Assembly (NCBI RefSeq): GCF_051020975.1
Contig: NC_135038.1
Location: 7,624,001-7,688,000, forward strand
From: Osmia lignaria lignaria
Taxonomy: Eukaryota; Arthropoda; Insecta; Hymenoptera; Megachilidae
Direction: 5' to 3'
DNA: 64,000 nt
Made by a program: the position numbers and the translations under genes. The stretch's first letter is position 1; every line of letters starts with the position of its first letter. Under the pieces are notes generated by a model. That model worked only from the letters and a program-made list of their open reading frames with translations. It was not told where the DNA came from and did not search any database. Positions 13,496-25,600 of this stretch are shown one piece after another.

Positions 13496-14689
13496 AATAG
13501 AAATTCAAGTAGGTACGTGTCACCTCTAAATGAATAATCAAACGTTAATTTAAGCAAGATAGCTTCCCAATGTTCTCATCTTAAAGGAAGTTCGTTTTTT
13601 CTGAAAAGAAAGGAGCAAATGTGCTTGAGACTTGAGTTGAAGACTCCTTTGTTTGAACCGTCAAACAAACTGTGACCTATTATTCGCAATTACACCCTTG
13701 AAAGATCTTAAGAGTTGGATCAAAGATATAAGAGAAAGATTTTTATCGAGGTATTTTTCCTACATACAAAGAGCTTGCTTCTTAGAAACTTGAATTCTCA
13801 TTCAAATTTCCTTTTTTCTCAGACAATAATGTTAGCAATGCTTCCTTTGTTGTATTTTTCTATTGTTCTATCTTGACCACCTGAAGATGCTGTTCTTTTA
13901 ATGATACTATAACTTCACTTCTCATGAACCATCAATTTATCAACCACATAATTATAATGATTAATACTTATTCTTTCAAATATTAGACATGTTCTATCTC
14001 AATTTCTATATCAATTTGAAAAGATACCCCGAATATCTAACAATAATCCATGTACATCGTCCGAGTATGAGATTTCATAATGAAGGAAAGGGTAGTTGCA
14101 GTCGTAACGATCTATCCGCCATAGCGTGTCCATTGTTCACGGGCAAGATATTTGAGAACACCGGCGTCCAAATATCTCTCGCCATTCAAACTGCTGTCTA
14201 AGTAATCCGTAGAAGTTTTAGGCTAGCATGGGCTACCTCTTCGGACAGGAACAAAACCAGTTCGCGATTTGACAATCGGCGAAGTTATCGTACCGAGAGT
14301 CCACAGGCGTCTTCTTGTCCTTGCTTTCGAAAGTTTGTCTACGGTAAATTGTACGGAAATCAAGCAACCAACCGCAGATCTAGCTTCCGCTTTACGTCAT
14401 TCGAGTGTCAATTGAAATTCGTAAATTATGTCTTCAAGATTTTCGAAAACCCTCGTTCAACTACAACTCTAAAATGAATTCATCGGATGAAATATCTCAA
14501 TTTCATTAGCAGCATTTACGAAAAAAGTGCATCGAAAATGAATGAAAAAACCACCCTTGATAAATGACACTTTTGCACCACAAGCTGCTAAATGAATCGC
14601 ACAAAACGAACAAAGATTCGCGTCGCTAAAATTCTAATTTCACGTATATAAAACTGGTTCCGTGAATATCAGAATAAAAAGAGCCACGG

Positions 14690-15060
14690 TTGAATGTCAG
14701 TCTCCCGCCCGAAGCTTAATGAGTCGCGATGAAATTTACTGGCAATTTCTAAAACGCGTTTAGCGAGACGCGTCACGCTTCTTCTCGTCTCGTCTTTTGA
14801 AATTAGTCGAAACTCGTTCGCTCCCTTTGTGCCTAGGTAGTCTGAATTTCCGCAGGCCATTCGCGTTACTCCAAGTGAGAAAACTGGGAAGCTCGTCCGA
14901 AAATTTAATATCAAACTTCATCGTCACGCGAAATTTACTCGCGAGCGTGCACTCTCGCGAGAAAGAGGGACACGCTTCGGTTCGAATGCATCCAAGACGC
15001 GACGTCAGTTCGCAAGATTCAACCATTCCACTGTCGAGAAAGGCCTTTGTTCGTCGTTTA
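14690..15060. other. CpG-rich patch with antiparallel open frames
   Basis: CG-rich sequence leaves a plus frame (14797-15138, about 113 codons) and a minus frame (14760-15107, about 115 codons) open over the same DNA. Both begin at TTG, not ATG, and neither shows a family motif. Overlapping frames on both strands are expected where TA-containing stop codons are rare, so I do not call a gene. Confidence 0.4.
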
Positions 15061-16180
15061 AATTCAACCTTTCGTAAAAGCTTGAAATATTCATTAAGTA
15101 TTTTCAACGACTATGTTTTATTTAGTGCAGTATTTTGAAAGATATGCACGTTGACTCGTTTGTATATTCAGTTATCCATCTATGATTTACTATACCCGAT
15201 CCTGTCTAGAGGGATTCAAATTAGTCAAATTAATCTGGCTTACTAATAGTGTTCGATCATTTACAATCAATACTGTAAGCGATAGTCACCCGCGTGTACA
15301 GTATACGTGATAGTGTTACTGTAATTTGTGTACCTAGTTACAGTGTAATGAAATAATTAAGGAAATTCGAAGAAATCGATGAATATTTTGAGATGTGAAA
15401 TCATTTTGAACTTTAATGAACCTGTAAGTAGTTCTATTTGATCGTCATGTTTATTTGAAAGAAATATCCTTTGAATTTTACAATGATTAAAAAATAAGGA
15501 CAATTCGTAAAGGAATATAGAATTTTTTATTTTCCTACAACTCCAATATCCGTTGATTCATTCATTTCCACGATGCATCGGCTGCTACATTAGCAACTTC
15601 GAAGTTGAAAATTAAATTCCAACCGAAGCGTACCTTTCGCCCGTGAAGTTTGATTCGCTCTACCGAATCATTTAGAAACGTGATCCTCCAGTCTCTTCGA
15701 GCATCGTAAATGACCCGACCATCCATTCGGATATGTATGCATGAGAGGAAAATACAATTAGAATACTCTAGCAACGTACAGGAGTAACGAATTACTCTTC
15801 GCCCTACAGGGGAAGTTTATTTGACGATAATTATAACATGTTGCACGGCCGTTTGCATCTTTCAATTATACTAGGCGTTTGCACAGATTAAAATGAAACT
15901 TGTACAGTTTATTAACGTGTTGACTACCTTGTTATCCAGCAGCCCTGTTATTACATCAACAAATTATTTTTGAAAAATTAACGATTCTGGTATGAGTTTA
16001 AGTTTCTTGTTTCAACCTGAAAAAATTAATTTTTGTCGGATTTAATAAATAAATTAGTTATAAATATCCTGTGAACTTGTAAACTAAATTTCTGGTTAGA
16101 ATAGCTGTTGAACTCGTTGGGGCACCAAAATCACGTTTTCACGTAGCTGGTTTTTCCCTTGAATTGATGGTAGACCGCGG

Positions 16181-16194
16181 CCATTAATTAATGG
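16181..16194. promoter_or_regulatory. Palindromic TAATTA homeodomain-type site
   Basis: CCATTAATTAATGG is a perfect 14-bp palindrome containing overlapping ATTAATTAAT, the core bound by many homeodomain proteins. It sits about 950 bp upstream of the dpr exon, inside the presumed intron. Such sites arise readily by chance in AT-rich DNA. Confidence 0.25.
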
Positions 16195-17110
16195 TCAGGA
16201 TTAATTGTCATTTGTCCGGAAAGCCACCTCTGAATCACACGCAAAACAGCGTGCGGTACTGTACGTAGTTCGCATTGTGAACCACCTTAAATTTTGTCAT
16301 TGTCCCTGCGAGTGGTCAGCTGAGGTAATTGGTACGGGAAAAACTTTTCACGGAGGAAACGTCCGAAACGCTTTTAATTGTAGTTTCGCGCTACGTGGGC
16401 GGGAAAGTGGAGTCGCGAAATTAATTATGAAACGATACCGTAACCAAGTCCGTGGTCGGACCAGTTTCCGGTGTTGGAACATTTTATGACTCTGCACGGA
16501 CAACAATTTACTTTATTAATTACCGTGCCACGTAAGATCGTCAACCGGGGAAATAAATTTTCGATGAATCCTTGAAACACGACTCGTGCGGTTTAGGTAG
16601 ATGAAAAGTATACTTCATCATCACGTGTAAAGTATCATGCGTGTAAAAGAATAAAGAAAAATTAACTGCAAAACTTACAATATCCATCGTTAATCGAAAT
16701 ATAAAACATTATAGAATATGTTTATTTTTCAACAATCAAAAATGTAGTAAATTAAAATTACAATTGTTAAAATTATTATCAAGTTAATCGCATACAATTT
16801 CAATTTAATTTTCAATTTCGTATCATTTTCATTTTCAAAATTTTCCATAATTGAATGTTTTAAAGCACTCTTGGTCGAAAAGGAAGTTCCTCTTTAGGTT
16901 TCCTAATCTTGTCTACTTACAATTAGTTAAGAGAAGAGAGGTGGAAAAAAGGTCGAGTAGCAAGGGAAATGCAAATATAAACGAATCTCTCAGTTGTGAA
17001 AATAGAATCTCCTTGAAAGGGATTGTTTAAACGCGTACGTCTCGAGTAATCTTCATGTGAATAGTTCAAGGATACCTCAACACTTGAGCTCTTTCACCTT
17101 TTATGCACTA

Positions 17111-17139
17111 ATTAACCAGTTTTTCTGTTTATTTGACAG
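17111..17139 (+). other. Splice acceptor of the dpr exon
   Basis: A pyrimidine-rich run (TTTTTCTGTTTATTTGACAG) ends in CAG at 17137-17139, directly before the GTG codon that begins the conserved VSW motif. An upstream CTAATTAAC at about 17108-17116 is a plausible branch-point region. The junction in front of VSW agrees with the exon structure I remember for other dpr genes. It fixes the exon start at 17140. Confidence 0.88.
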
Positions 17140-17350
17140 GTGTCCTGGATGCGTAAAAGGGACATGCACATCCTTAGCACGGGGATCTCCATGTACACGT
17201 CGGATCTAAGGTTCCAAGTGATCCATCCCGAGAAATCGGAGAACTGGACGCTGCAGATCAAGTCTCCTCAAGAACGAGATGCCGGGGTTTACGAGTGCCA
17301 GGTCAGCACGGAACCAAAGATGTCGTTGAACTACAGCTTGAACGTGATCG
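17140..17350 (+). CDS. dpr: Internal exon of a Dpr-family Ig-domain cell-surface protein (second half of Ig1)
   Basis: The 211-bp exon starts in phase 0 and ends after the first base of a codon, giving 70 full codons. It opens VSWMRKRDMHIL and contains YTSDLRFQV (19-27), ENWTLQIK (34-41), RDAGVYECQVSTEPK (46-60) and ends in LNVI. This is the C-to-G strand part of a V-type Ig domain: Trp3 is the core tryptophan, the D-A-G-x-Y-x-C motif carries the second disulfide cysteine (Cys53), and the partner cysteine must lie in an upstream exon. Two N-glycosylation sequons are visible (NWT at 35, NYS at 64). Dpr proteins are neuronal surface receptors that pair with DIP proteins in synaptic partner recognition. 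By remembered similarity it is nearest the Dpr1-Dpr5 group, but the paralogue is not resolved, so the symbol is only the family name. There is no start or stop codon here: the initial GTG is an internal valine. Confidence 0.94.
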
Positions 17351-17356
17351 GTAAGT
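17351..17356 (+). other. Splice donor of the dpr exon
   Basis: The exon ends ATCG followed by GTAAGT, which fits the U1 consensus at all six intron positions. Splicing here leaves a phase-1 intron after the LNVI segment, the usual end of the first Ig domain. Without splicing, the frame would run on into non-Ig sequence to a TAG at 17503-17505. Confidence 0.88.
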
Positions 17357-18951
17357 GCATCCTATATTATTCAGACGGTGATACAAGCAACGACACTGGG
17401 GATGCTTTTCGTTTTCTTACGAAATCCCCAATGGATATTGGAGCAATCGATGGAACCATTTTTGTATCTTTAGATTTTTACGGATTTACTCTACTTCCTT
17501 TTTAGTAAGATATTTCCGAGTGCTTGAAAATTATAAAATATAACATGAACCCGCGAACAAACTACTTTAATAGCGGTTGCTGAAATTAAGGTATACTATA
17601 AACAGACTAACTTCAATATTGGCATAACTGGCTGGGCGAGAACTTAATCTTCTCAGTTCAATAACTTAGCAACTTGCAACCGAATTCTCGTAAACTTTCC
17701 GCGTTCACTGTGAAATTGAAGGCAACGCTTGTGGCAAATTATGTCCACGTTTTCGCTTGGCAAAGGTAGAACCAAGATTCATTAAAGATTCTGAAGTTAC
17801 AATGAAAATTTCTGAAATTAGAATGGTTCTTTAAGGAGAGTTCGGGATAGCAATTTGATTGCAATCGACTGCAGATTGAAATGCATAAAATTACCCCCTT
17901 TCTTTTTCCTAATTTGACTGTTCCATAGATACGGTTTGATTTGTCACTTTTGGACGATAGTTTGTGACAAGAGCGTGACTCGCTGTTATAAGGCGAAGGT
18001 TTACCCCCTTCGGGGCAACATGGAAAGCGTGTTCTGTAACTCGTGGTAATTACCCTGCGACACGATATTATCGCGTTTCACTTATCTTAGCGTGTGTCTA
18101 ATCAACGAGAGACATACAATCTTATCGTTACGTTCTGTGACAATATCGTGCAGGAATTGCAAGTTATTTTTGAGTAGAAAAATTGAAAAATTACCATTAA
18201 TGAATTTTTCTTGTTTTCATTTCAAAATTAAAGTTTGCCACCTACATAAAATGATCCTCACTTCGAATTTGTTGTATCTGCCTATTTCTATTTTATCTGT
18301 GATAGGTAGTAAAATATCACGTATGGAATAAAATTTGTCGCCGAAGATTGAGAATAAAAGTATCGTCTGCAGACACCTATCGTTAATCCCTTGAATGGCT
18401 GCGCCAGAAAATCCGCGTATCCGCGTCGCTTACGTGGCTCAAGCTGAAAACGTCTCAAGCACGAATCCCGGCTTACAACGCTTGCGAAAAGCCACAGCAG
18501 ACGCAACAATCCATTCACAATTGTTGTCTAAAAAGAAACTTGGGAAAAAAAATAATACTTGATCCTTCTTCGTATCGGTCTAATCTTATCGCCAAGTCTG
18601 TAAGAAGAAACAGTTGAAATTTTATGTAGCTCGTCTGGCGGATGTAGAATCGTGTAGACAAGGGTTGACATTAAAATCTTGACAAGATAGATGAGCAACG
18701 GAGCTCGAGGTCATAATTGTGAACACAGACAAAGAAAATGGGCGGTATGAGATAGTAGATGGAGGCTCAGGTGGGAAAGGAAGGTTTTGCGATGAACATT
18801 GGCGTAACTAGGATTCTTTTCTAGGGTGGAAAAGATTTTTTAGTTTTATTAACAGGGTGAAGTGTTTTATATCTTGCATTTGCATTACGAGATTTTACGA
18901 GAAAGTCTTAGAATTTTAGATTCTCGCAATCTCTGTACCTTAGATTTGAAG

Positions 18952-19060
18952 TTAGAATATTAGAGTATTAGAGTATTGGAATATTAAAATATTAGAATAT
19001 TAGATTATTAAAATATTAGAATATTAGGGAACTAGAATCTTAGAATTTTAGAATTTGAAA
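18952..19060. repeat. Degenerate tandem repeat of ATTAGAAT
   Basis: More than ten units of the type ATTAGAGT, ATTGGAAT, ATTAAAAT and ATTAGAAT follow each other at an 8-9 base period, then decay into TTAGAATTTT. It lies 1.6 kb downstream of the dpr exon, within the presumed intron. Confidence 0.85.
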
Positions 19061-21625
19061 ATTTCACTTAAGGTTCGAAATAATAAAAAAAGTTCCCAGT
19101 TCTACATCACCGTTCCCAAGATTTACTTCAAACATTACTGATTCTATAAATCCGGAAAAATCCTTCAACAATTTCTTGTAACTCCTCTATATTTGAATCT
19201 CTGAAACGTCTAACGTCGCTATCGTTTCGTACTCGAGCAAGAGAAAAAGTTGGCGCGAAATAAATCTTCCTTCTTTCGGTGCGTCGAACGAACGGTCGAA
19301 GTCGTAAACCATGGACTCGATGGTGAAATCAATTTTACAAATCCGTCGGGCAAAAAGCACAGACCGAAACTTTACGCGTACAGGATAAAAGCACGAGAGA
19401 AATTTGCTGGCCTGTGAATTGAGATCGTTTCAGGGTGGAACGTGCTTAATTTTGGGTAATAGCCACCGTTCTCTCATCGGTGATAATTTAAACAGGATTG
19501 GGAAAAAAGTTCTTTTTTTTTTTATTCACGAACTCGTACACTGTATCGTACGCCCTGCTTTAAACTTTTATTTCATTCGTTAATTATTTTTGATGTTCCA
19601 AAAATATTATGTTCAATTTTAATGATATAAAAATGATAAAGAAAATGTTGAAATCCCATACAAATGATGAAAATGTTCCAAAAATAAGAAAAATTAAATT
19701 TTATTCTGCCCAGAATTTAATATAAATAAAATAATTATATTTTATTATTAAATTTTTAAATAAGCATCATCAATAAATTCTTTTCTATTTTTTAACATAT
19801 TAAATTTATGTATGCATATTTCCTGCATCGTCAGGAGAACCCCCATTAAACCCCCATCGTTGCACTCGTGCGTACATAATGTCCGAAGGATACTGCGAAT
19901 GGGGGGTGGCTTGTTTTGCTTTTGTCCAGCCTCGATGACACCGTTATTGTTTCCCAAATCCGCGCCAGTTAATTAGCATTTTCATCGGGTTGTCAAGCAA
20001 GCCGCCAGTAGGGATGATGCGAGACGAGGAGAGGGTTAATGTTTTCCGGTTGAAGGCTGGTATCGGATCTGATCGTGATTTCACAGTGCAAGACATTGAC
20101 GGTGGAAAGGGTTGAACGTCGGTAATTAGGTGTTGTGGTGTCAAGAGTAGAATGGAAGTAAGCACTTATGTGAATTTGCTTCAACAAATAAAAGTGAATA
20201 ATTAATAATTATAAAATAATTTCAAAGAGTGCATATTGTTAGTATATTAATTTTTGTTTAAAAATTGAAGGAAACAGCCCTTATTTTCAATTTTCTCTAA
20301 TTACTATTATTTTAATCAAGTCTTTAAATGAATCAATAATAATCAAATCAGAAAATGAGAAAATATTAAAGATATTGACCTAATTAAAAAAATTCTTGCA
20401 TATAATGTTTTTCAACATCAGAAATAAACCAGCTAAAAACAATGACAGACAAATAATGCTAACATCCATGCGAACAAAGCAACGTCGGAGAAGAATAGAG
20501 CAACAAAAGTTTTAATTAAATAGAATTACGTTCTCGTTTCCTGTTCAGAACGGATTGAAAACATCGAGAACGAGACAACAGAATTCAGTCTGGAAAATAT
20601 TCCACGTTATTAGATTCCTCAGCGACTTATTTCAGAATACGTTCGAAGAGGCGGAGAATTATCCAAGGCGGAAAATCTCTCTCTACTTTCTTCGTTCGAT
20701 TGTCAACCCTTTAAGATACCAGGCTGAAAACGAGCCAGGGTGCGAAGCATACGCTGATAAACGGGTGTGACCGCATCCAGGAATTGAATATTATAACATT
20801 CGCTCGAAACAGGTGCAATTTAAATGAAATTCTAAGGGCTGTTTTGAGTAACGGTCGCGTTACATCGAAAGTTCAAGCATTGTTAATTCAGCAGCGAATC
20901 AGTTGGCATAGTGGTTTCGCTTTGGTACGTCAGATTGCGTAATTGATCGTGATATTATGCTTGGTTGACCGATATTCATTGAAAACGGAATCATGCTATG
21001 ATGCCTGCCTACTCGACGCGAGCTCTCGTAAATAAATTACTCGTATCTGTACTCGGATATTCTACACTACCATTAACTAACCCCCCCTTCAGTTTCATTA
21101 GTAAAATATGAAGCGTCGTTATTAAATTTCGATAAATGGAGTGACAAGGAAATGATTAAATTTCCTTTGATTAATTACCCCTTTTTTCAAGGAAAAATAC
21201 AATGGGAATTTTTTATTAATTTCCCAAGGTAAGAAATGGAAAATGAAAAAATTGTAAATATGGCTGTTTTCGTAGTGGCTTTCAACGCGTTAAAATAATA
21301 TCATCTTTTTTTTTTTAATTTTCATGCAAGTTCATTTTATGCTACGAAATTTGGATAAATGAACGCGCGTAAAAATAGATTAGTTTACTTTTTTTTTACT
21401 TTTACGAGTACTTGAGTGCGAACACCAAGAGAGTACCTTTACGGAGATTGAATTAAATTTCATCCTCCGGGCGTTTCGTTTAATTTAAAATTATTATTCA
21501 ATGGTAACATCGACCATAACACCGACTGTCTGCGGTCTTATTTACGATTGCACCGTGCCTCTCGGGTTTCAACCTTCTCTTCTGCTGCGTTTCACCGAAA
21601 ATAACTTACGCCGACGCTAATTAAA

Positions 21626-21639
21626 ACTCTAATTAGAGT
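21626..21639. promoter_or_regulatory. Palindromic TAATTA homeodomain-type site
   Basis: ACTCTAATTAGAGT is a perfect 14-bp palindrome centred on TAATTA. Function is unproven. Confidence 0.22.
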
Positions 21640-22370
21640 AACTATCGACGAATAAAATTTCTGAAAATTAATGTCGTAAGAAAGAACCTAGTATATTTCC
21701 GTGAACCATTTTTTCGCTAATTAATAATTACATTTCTGACGTAGCAATTTCGTCCGAATTTCATTTTCACAGTATTCTTTGGAATTGAATTTCACTAAAA
21801 TATTTCTGTAGACAGAAGTTCAAGAAATTAACTTTACAAGAGAAACGTCTGTCTTTGTAATTTCTGATACTGAGCCGTGAGTATTTTGAAATTTTTCATT
21901 TTACTAAAAATTTTCAAGAAGAAATCGACGGAAATCATATAATTCATTTGTCTCTATTTTAATATTCATGAATTTTCTTTAAAAATATATTGAATGTAGT
22001 AAAACATTACAATACCAATTTCCCTGCATTCGTTTTATTAAATTTCAAAGTAATCACTGGATTACGAAGAAAATTGTATATAAATTTCAATCAACGTTGG
22101 ATTCTGTCCGTTCTCCATATTTACCAAGCTTTTTCATTTTAGAAAATGGAATTTTAAAAGTCCGATTATTTCTGGTACGATGCGATTGAGATGCGTTCGC
22201 GAAGAATTTTCCATGAAAAATGCATTAAGGAAATATCCTTCGGTTAATGAAAGACTTTTTTGTCTAGGAAATAGGTAAAGTGATGACAAATTATTATGAG
22301 GCTTGCGTTTGACATTGTTCGTGCAATTAAGTCTTATTGTCACGATCGGTCACACTTGGTTACAATATGG

Positions 22371-22660
22371 GACTGAATGACACGCGTTAACGCACTGACG
22401 GCTTAATTGGTTTCACCCTCCTCCGATCCGCTTCTACCAGCCTTGCTTGCTCGCGTAGTCATTGTGTTGCAACGTAGCACAGGGGGCTACAAATCAATTG
22501 TGAAATTCGCGGTAATCGCGCGAGAATAATGGCGTTCGTTCTTCGAGGTCGATTCGGCGATGATTTAACCGGAAACCGATGCGCTCAACGCGAGAAATGC
22601 CGTGCCGTTCTTGCGCGAACTTCCGTTCAACTTCGTCGCTTATGACCTATCGTGAACGAT
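22371..22660. other. CpG-rich patch
   Basis: CG-dense sequence (CACGCGTTAACGC, TTCGCGGTAATCGCGCGAG, GATGCGCTCAACGCG, TTGCGCGAAC) lies in AT-rich flanks, with TCGCG/CGCGA inverted motifs near 22508-22524. No open frame of note. Candidate intronic regulatory element. Confidence 0.35.
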
Positions 22661-25600
22661 GAATGTGCTTAAATGGTTCTGGCAGACTTGCTTCAAGCAT
22701 TTACGAGTGATACTCGTTTCACGTCGTGATTAAACGTCTCCATGATCGATGGGAGAATAAGATATTCTCTTGAACCGTGCTGCAATTCTTACTGAAACGG
22801 GACAAATGTTTTGTTGTCAGGAATTGAATAATGAGATGCAATTCCTTTGTTTTAGAAACATTCTGAGAGTTGTAATTTGTAAAAGTATGTTCAGTTCAAA
22901 GGCAAAGGTATGAAGTTGGTATTATTTAAAAAGTACAAAAAGAAAAGGCACTTTGTTTTTATTATAGAAATTCAATTCTTTATTATTTGACTTCCAACTT
23001 CGTTAAAATAATTATTTTAATAGGGTGATAAAATATATGTTAATTAGATGCATTACAGAATCAGCTCCACCGTTACTGGATAAATGATTATGTATTTTGC
23101 ATCATTTAAACCCGCGAGATGGTCTTATAAAAATTCTGCATTCCCTGGGAAGTGCAAAATTGCCCATTTTCTGCCATTCTCCTTCATCTTCGGCGCAATA
23201 TACTATTCACATAAACTGCTTTCACCGGTTCAGGACCATTAAAGGCTCCCTGTTATCAGTGGGTGGAGAGAGGATCGATATAGACATTATAGATTCACTT
23301 GGTCTACCGAACACCTATTACAAATAAACCAACCCCTCGTTTCCAGTAGTAATCTCACGTGTTCGCCGAGAGAAAGGATAGAAATGTCTTTTTCCTTTTG
23401 ATCAAGTACCTTACCATCCCTCAATTTTCCAATAATTGGAAAAATTCTGTTGGTACCCCACTTACATCATTAAATGCACCTATCGTACGTTTCTATCAAA
23501 ATTGATCATCATTATGGAAACTGAGCTCCTTTAAAAGGCACATATATTCAATTTGAAAGCAACTTTTTGCGTTAAAATTATCTCTTTGTACTTGTAATTC
23601 TTTTAAATGTAGAATATTCGATCTTGCAACGATTCAATTATAATAATTGTTATTTGCATATAAATTGTGTTTAATTTGTTCTATTCAGAAGCTATTAGTA
23701 AGGTTCAAAAATATTTTTGAAATTATTATAAGAAATGTAGAGTATAAAGTCATATTCGTTCTATAGTGCACGAATTTGATATTAAAATTCTATATTGTTC
23801 TTTGATCATAATTTTCTGTCCGAAAGAACAAAGCGAACGTTTTTCGTACCAAGTGCAGGGATAATTTCTGGAATCAGAATGTCGGTGGCAGACGCGCATA
23901 AAGCAGTGGTTCTACACAGTTTCGCGAATTCTAGGGGTCAAAATCGATACTTTCACGGGGTCGAGTTCGAAGATTAAAATCATTCGGTCGACGCGGAATT
24001 CCGAGCATGGCATTTGCATTAGTACCTCGTACCTCGGCGACAAATATCAAATTTCCTTTTTCGGCTTGCAGAATTTTCGGTGTACCTGGAATTCCGGCCG
24101 TGCGCGACACGCGAGCTCATAATTTCGAATTAAATGAAACGAGCTCGTTCGAGCGTACTCGACGAGGATCGATCGCTCGAACTTGCGAATAATTACGTCC
24201 ACTCTTGCGTTTCTGTTTCGCGTTTCTATTTGCAATCGCTCTATTCAACCGGCAACTTTCATTTCATTCTGACCTCTTTGTTTACTTACTTATTTTAAAC
24301 AATTGCACAAGTCGGTTCCATTATTTCAATCTTCCACAAACTTGCTTCTTGAAAATTATTCAGTCGTCTTGATTTTTGAAATTTGTTTAACGGGAAATTA
24401 AACAACCGGTTTTTACGTTTTCAGAAAAATAATCTTTAAGTAGCGTTATCTGTTAACTTAGCGAGCCGTTATGATTCATATTTACTTCCAAAGGGATTAA
24501 ATTGTTTATGACAGCCTGCGAAGCATTGTTTTCAGTGACGTAGTAAAACAACTCGGGCTTGAACGTTGTAACTTCTTTTATGAATGAAGATGTAGCGTAA
24601 ACTTCTAACGAGTATATACCAATAAAGACAGTTTTTTCAAGAGAAGGAGTTGTTGAAGCCAGGTTCGACCCTGGAATTTTAATCAAGTTAACTCGGCTCA
24701 GAACTATGCACGATATTAACGTTTCAAACACATTTTAAATAAGCTAACAATTCCGATGTCCTTCGTTAAATTATATTAAAAGTTGTTCATCATTTTTTGC
24801 GTGGCCATGGTATTTATTAATTTACAAAATTTTTGCTCTTATTCATAATAGATATTATAGAAAAATTAATTAGAAATTGGTGATAGCAGAAAAATTCTCA
24901 ATAATTCAAACGTTTATCTATTATTTCAAGATTTTACTATATTTTTGATATTTTATAGGTATTATAATATTTCGTTCACAAAATATAAATTTTAATTGAA
25001 TCGAATCGATCTCGACCCAAATCAAAATTAAATTTAAACTATAAATTGTAATTTACATGAGCAAAATCTCGTCTCCTCCATCTGAGGATTAATAAGATTG
25101 AATACTAACAATAATACAGTGTATTAATTTTCTCTGTTGATCATAAGCTGCATCCCACTTTAATATTCATAACACTTTATCACCCAAGATTACGTGAGCT
25201 GAAACGAGTCGCTAAAAACTTATTAAGAAACGTAGAGAAAGGGTAATAACGTTGGGTGCTCGTAAAAACTCTTCGAAAATACATGGTGCATTTTTTAACA
25301 GGTTGTGAGATGCGTTCTGATCCCATCAGTCATTTTAAAACATGAAATTTTTATAACACTTACATTCTGTAAGCTCTTGATCTATATTTCACATCAATTC
25401 TTTACAAAAAAAAAAAGTACGTAAGGGTGTAAGTGAATGAAGTAATTAATGATAACTATGATCTTATTTGTTTATTTAATGAATGGTTGCGTAAGAATCT
25501 TTTATGGTACAGTAATTTAAGCGTAATGCCATTCTGCACCACCTTCTAGTCCCCGGTCGTGTGCATTATTAAAATAATCTTTGTTAGACTGCCGGCTGCT

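Larger units (their letters stand above)
8606..17110 (+). other. Noncoding stretch, presumed dpr intron
   Basis: Apart from the repeats and CpG-rich patches listed separately, this stretch holds no supportable gene. The exon with the first half of Ig1, which should end just before the VSW codons and carry the first disulfide Cys, was looked for by eye and not found. A 158-codon ATG frame at 10385-10861 has no recognisable domain and overlaps two other frames. Confidence 0.5.

Noticed and set aside
14760..15138. Antiparallel 113- and 115-codon open frames
   Set aside because: Both begin at TTG and lie in CpG-rich DNA poor in stop codons, with no known motif on either strand.
24650..24675. B-box-like GGTTCGACCCTGG
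   Set aside because: The T loop is one base short and there is no A-box at the right distance upstream.
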